Shown: positions 61,770 to 64,000 of the stretch, piece by piece
Layout of the letters: each line of letters starts with the position of its first letter
Numbering within the stretch: the stretch's first letter is position 1
From: Paenacidovorax monticola
Lineage (GTDB): Bacteria > Pseudomonadota > Gammaproteobacteria > Burkholderiales > Burkholderiaceae_C
Reading direction: 5' to 3'
Length of the DNA stretch: 64,000 bases
Assembly: GCF_014489595.1 (NCBI RefSeq)
Contig: NZ_CP060790.1
Coordinates: 4,588,001-4,652,000 of the forward strand
The notes under the pieces: model-generated
Told to the model about the DNA's origin: nothing
Seen by the model: the letters and a program-made list of their open reading frames with translations, nothing else
Database searches by the model: none
Translations under genes and position numbers: made by a program

Positions 61770-62729
61770 ATGACTGTGGGCAAGACGGGCTATTTCTCCC
61801 ATCGGGAATGCTGGAAACACGAGATGGGCCCGGGCCACCCGGAATGCCCAGAACGGCTGGACGCGATCGAGGACCGGTTGCTGGTGACGGGCGTGTCCGA
61901 TGCGCTCGAGCGCTACGAGGCGCCCGAAGCCTCGCTGGCCGACATCGAGCTCGCGCACGACCGCATGCACGTGGCGGCGCTGCGTGGTTTGACCGATCGG
62001 CTCGTCGAGGAGCAGCTCGCGGGCGGTCCCGCCCATACCCAGGTCGATCCCGATACCCTGATCAACGCCCACACCTGGTCGGCATCGCTGCGCGCCGCCG
62101 GCGCGGCGCTGGCCGCGACCGATGCCGTGATGGCCGGCGAGCTGGAGAACGCATTCTGCTGCGTGCGCCCGCCGGGCCACCATGCCACGCGTTCCAAGGC
62201 CATGGGCTTTTGCTTCTTCAACAACGTAGCCATCGCCGCCAAGTACGCGCTGCAGCGCTACAACCTGCAGCGCGTGGCCGTGGTGGATTTCGACGTGCAC
62301 CATGGCAACGGCACGGAGGACATCCTCTCGAACGACCCACGCGCGCTCATGGTGGGCATCTTCCAGCACCCGTTCTACCCCTACAGTGGCGACCAGAACC
62401 CCGCGCCCAACATGCTCAATGTGCCGGTGCCGGCCTACACGCGGGGCATGGACATCCGCGAGATCATCGAGATGACGTGGATTCCGCGCCTGGAGGCCTT
62501 CCAGCCCGAGATCATCTTCGTGAGCGCCGGCTTCGACGGCCATCGCGAGGACGACATGGGCCAGCTGGGCCTGACCGAGCAGGACTTTGCCTGGATCACG
62601 CACCGCGTGAAGGACATCGCGCGCCGCTTCTCGCAGGGACGCATCGTGTCCTGCCTGGAGGGTGGCTACGTGATGAGCGCCCTTGCGCGCAGCGTGGAAG
62701 CCCACGTGCGGGTCCTTGCCGACTTATGA
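61770..62729 (+). CDS. Histone-deacetylase-superfamily (acetoin/acetylpolyamine-type) hydrolase
   Basis: The 319-aa zinc amidohydrolase has the HDAC-family active site: PPGHHATRSKAMGFCFFNNVA with the His pair, and the metal site DFDVHHGNGTEDIL. SAGFDGHREDDMGQLGLT and CLEGGYVMSALARSV complete the fold. Bacterial members deacetylate acetylpolyamines or AcuC-type substrates; which one applies here is not known. Its stop overlaps the start of the enoyl-CoA hydratase gene. Confidence 0.88.
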   Translation: MTVGKTGYFSHRECWKHEMGPGHPECPERLDAIEDRLLVTGVSDALERYEAPEASLADIELAHDRMHVAALRGLTDRLVEEQLAGGPAHTQVDPDTLINAHTWSASLRAAGAALAATDAVMAGELENAFCCVRPPGHHATRSKAMGFCFFNNVAIAAKYALQRYNLQRVAVVDFDVHHGNGTEDILSNDPRALMVGIFQHPFYPYSGDQNPAPNMLNVPVPAYTRGMDIREIIEMTWIPRLEAFQPEIIFVSAGFDGHREDDMGQLGLTEQDFAWITHRVKDIARRFSQGRIVSCLEGGYVMSALARSVEAHVRVLADL

Positions 62730-63529
62730 AACCTGATATGACCTCAACCGCCACAGACTCCTTGCTCCAAGTCGCGCGCGATGCGCGCGGCGTGGTCACC
62801 CTCACGCTCAACGATCCCGCGCGTTTCAATGCCCTGGGCAGTGAAATGCTCGCGGCCCTGCAGCAGGCTCTCGATGGCGTGGCGCGCGACGAGGCGGCGC
62901 GCGTCGTGGTGCTGGCCGCCAATGGCAAGGCCTTCTGCGCGGGCCACAACCTCAAGGACATGGCGCAGCACCCCGAGCTGGCCTACTACCAGCAGCTGTT
63001 CGCCCAGTGCAGCCGCATGATGCTGTCCATCCACAAGCTCAGCGTGCCCGTGATCGCGCGCGTGCACGGCATGGCCACGGCGGCGGGCTGCCAGCTCGTG
63101 GCGCAGTGCGATCTGGCCGTGGCCAGCGAGGCGGCGAGCTTTGCCACCAGCGGCATCCACTACGGCCTGTTCTGCGCCACGCCCAGCGTGCCCCTGGTGC
63201 GCAACGTGCCGGCCAAGCGCGCCATGGAGATGCTGCTCACGGGCGACTTCATCGATGCGCGCACCGCGCTGGACCAGGGCCTCGTGAACCGCGTGGTGGC
63301 GCCCGAGGCGCTGGACGCCGAGGTCGAGAAGCTCGTGCAGTCCATCCTTGGCAAGCCGCGCGTGGCCGTGGCCATGGGCAAGGCGCTGGTGTACCAGCAG
63401 CGCGAGCTGGGCCTGGATGCCGCCTACCAGCTCGCGGGCCAGACCATGGCCACCAACATGATGGACGAGGCCGCGCAGGAGGGGGCGCGCGCCTTCGCAG
63501 AGAAGCGCCAGCCTGCCTGGAAGGCGTGA
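62726..63529 (+). CDS. Enoyl-CoA hydratase/isomerase-family protein
   Basis: A 267-aa crotonase-fold protein. It has RGVVTLTLNDPARFNALGSEML, the oxyanion-hole region (KAFCAGHNLKDMAQ), and RVHGMATAAGCQLVAQCDLAVASEAASFAT. Catalytic glutamates of the classical hydratase are not obvious (AGHNLKDM and TSGIHYGLF at their places), so the reaction may differ; the sequence resembles the EchA8/ECHDC3-type group. Its ATG overlaps the preceding stop (ATGA). MTST at 62738 is an alternative start. The MscS gene begins directly at its stop. Confidence 0.86.
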   Translation: MKPDMTSTATDSLLQVARDARGVVTLTLNDPARFNALGSEMLAALQQALDGVARDEAARVVVLAANGKAFCAGHNLKDMAQHPELAYYQQLFAQCSRMMLSIHKLSVPVIARVHGMATAAGCQLVAQCDLAVASEAASFATSGIHYGLFCATPSVPLVRNVPAKRAMEMLLTGDFIDARTALDQGLVNRVVAPEALDAEVEKLVQSILGKPRVAVAMGKALVYQQRELGLDAAYQLAGQTMATNMMDEAAQEGARAFAEKRQPAWKA

Positions 63530-64000
63530 TGGCGCAGGGCCCGGAAAAGCCGATGTTCGATGACGTCGGCCACTGGTTTGAAGGCTTCCTGCAGCCCGGC
63601 GTGCTCATCGAACTGGGGGCGCTGGCCCTCTGCGCGGGCCTGGCCTGGCTCGTGGTGTTCGGACTGCGGCGCGCCCTGCGCCTGCATGAAGGCGACCGGC
63701 GCTCCATCCTGTTCGGGCGCGACGTGGTCGACGGCGTGCTGTTTCCGCTCACGCTGCTGGGGCTGGGCTACGCGGCGCGGTCCCTGCTGCTGTTGTTTCT
63801 GCCAATCGCCGCCTTCAAGGTGGCCATTCCCGCACTGATCGCCCTGGTCGTCATCCGCATCGGCGCCAAGGTGCTGCAGGTGGCCTTTCCGCAGTCGGCC
63901 TGGGTGCGGCCCATCGAGCGCACCATCTCCTGGGTGGGCTGGGCGGCCATGGTGCTGTGGGTCACGGGGCTGCTGCCCCTGCTGCTGAAGGACCTGGAGG
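63529..64000 (+). CDS. MscS-family mechanosensitive channel, N-terminal part (cut by window end)
   Basis: The first 157 codons are present. Its ATG (63529) shares a base with the TGA of the hydratase gene. Three or four hydrophobic segments are visible (PGVLIELGALALCAGLAWLVVFG; VVDGVLFPLTLLGLGYAARSLL; FKVAIPALIALVVIRIGAKV; ERTISWVGWAAMVLWVTGLL), as in long MscS-family channels of the YnaI/YbdG style. The conserved pore helix and beta domain are beyond the window, so the assignment is by pattern and gene order only. Confidence 0.6.
   Translation, partial: MAQGPEKPMFDDVGHWFEGFLQPGVLIELGALALCAGLAWLVVFGLRRALRLHEGDRRSILFGRDVVDGVLFPLTLLGLGYAARSLLLLFLPIAAFKVAIPALIALVVIRIGAKVLQVAFPQSAWVRPIERTISWVGWAAMVLWVTGLLPLLLKDLE

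Overview
The window is dense, high-GC DNA from a chromosome of the Burkholderiales, most likely Comamonadaceae (Acidovorax/Alicycliphilus-like). The indications are the strong G/C bias, a Bug-type (TctC) solute receptor, the many LysR regulators, an IPTL-CTERM surface protein, the betaproteobacterial CysE tail, and intergenic palindromes of the 'AAAATAGCTGCTGGCGCTTG' kind. This placement rests on gene content and style, not on a database search. No rRNA, tRNA, CRISPR array or prophage was seen. A 271-bp MITE-like element sits at 12208-12478.

Layout. 1-6.2 kb: end of cysE, a zinc alcohol dehydrogenase, mog, darP/yjgA, pmbA, and a TetR/oxidoreductase pair with twin operators. 6.2-12.2 kb: an aldarate-type catabolic operon (Bug receptor, GarD/UxaA-like dehydratase, semialdehyde dehydrogenase, HpcH/HpaI aldolase) facing a divergent LysR. 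12.2-19.4 kb: the MITE, a LysR/tautomerase pair, a 1062-aa surface protein, and a tartrate/malate dehydrogenase with its LysR. 19.4-25.5 kb: yqeY, rpsU, small monooxygenase-type proteins, an ArsR-like regulator, a HI0933-type flavoprotein, a sterol-desaturase-family protein and a thioesterase. 25.5-42.7 kb: a complete nitrate/nitrite assimilation region (cobA, ybiB, nasA, nirD, a PilJ-N protein, nirB; then nrtD, nrtB, nrtA and nasR), with a PAS chemoreceptor between the halves. 42.7-46.9 kb: two orphan branched-chain-type binding proteins around tsaD and a small heat-shock protein. 46.9-56.5 kb: a LysR-centred locus with a D-2-hydroxyacid dehydrogenase, a full-length transketolase, an SDR, a TRAP transporter and a second, split transketolase. 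56.5-64 kb: mltB, tgpA-type transglutaminase, DUF58, MoxR, a histone-deacetylase-like protein, an enoyl-CoA hydratase and the start of an MscS channel.

How the genes work together. NrtABD imports nitrate, NasA reduces it to nitrite, and NirBD reduces nitrite to ammonium. CobA feeds siroheme to NirB and Mog feeds molybdopterin to NasA. The nirB and nrtA leaders share one plan: a sigma-54-like promoter, an ANTAR-type hairpin with an A1/G4 hexaloop, then a second hairpin that overlaps the 5' arm of an intrinsic terminator. The nasR gene (NIT + ANTAR) lies just upstream of nrtA. Together these describe NtrC/RpoN activation followed by nitrate-dependent antitermination. The transketolase locus looks like an uncharacterised catabolic system. 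Its LysR probably binds ATGAA-N5-TTCAT sites found in front of both transcription units.

Caution on sequence quality. Thirteen breaks in twelve genes each restore a conserved protein when one G or C is added, usually in a short G/C run. This is the signature of homopolymer-deletion errors in the assembly, so these genes are annotated as single interrupted CDSs and not as true pseudogenes.
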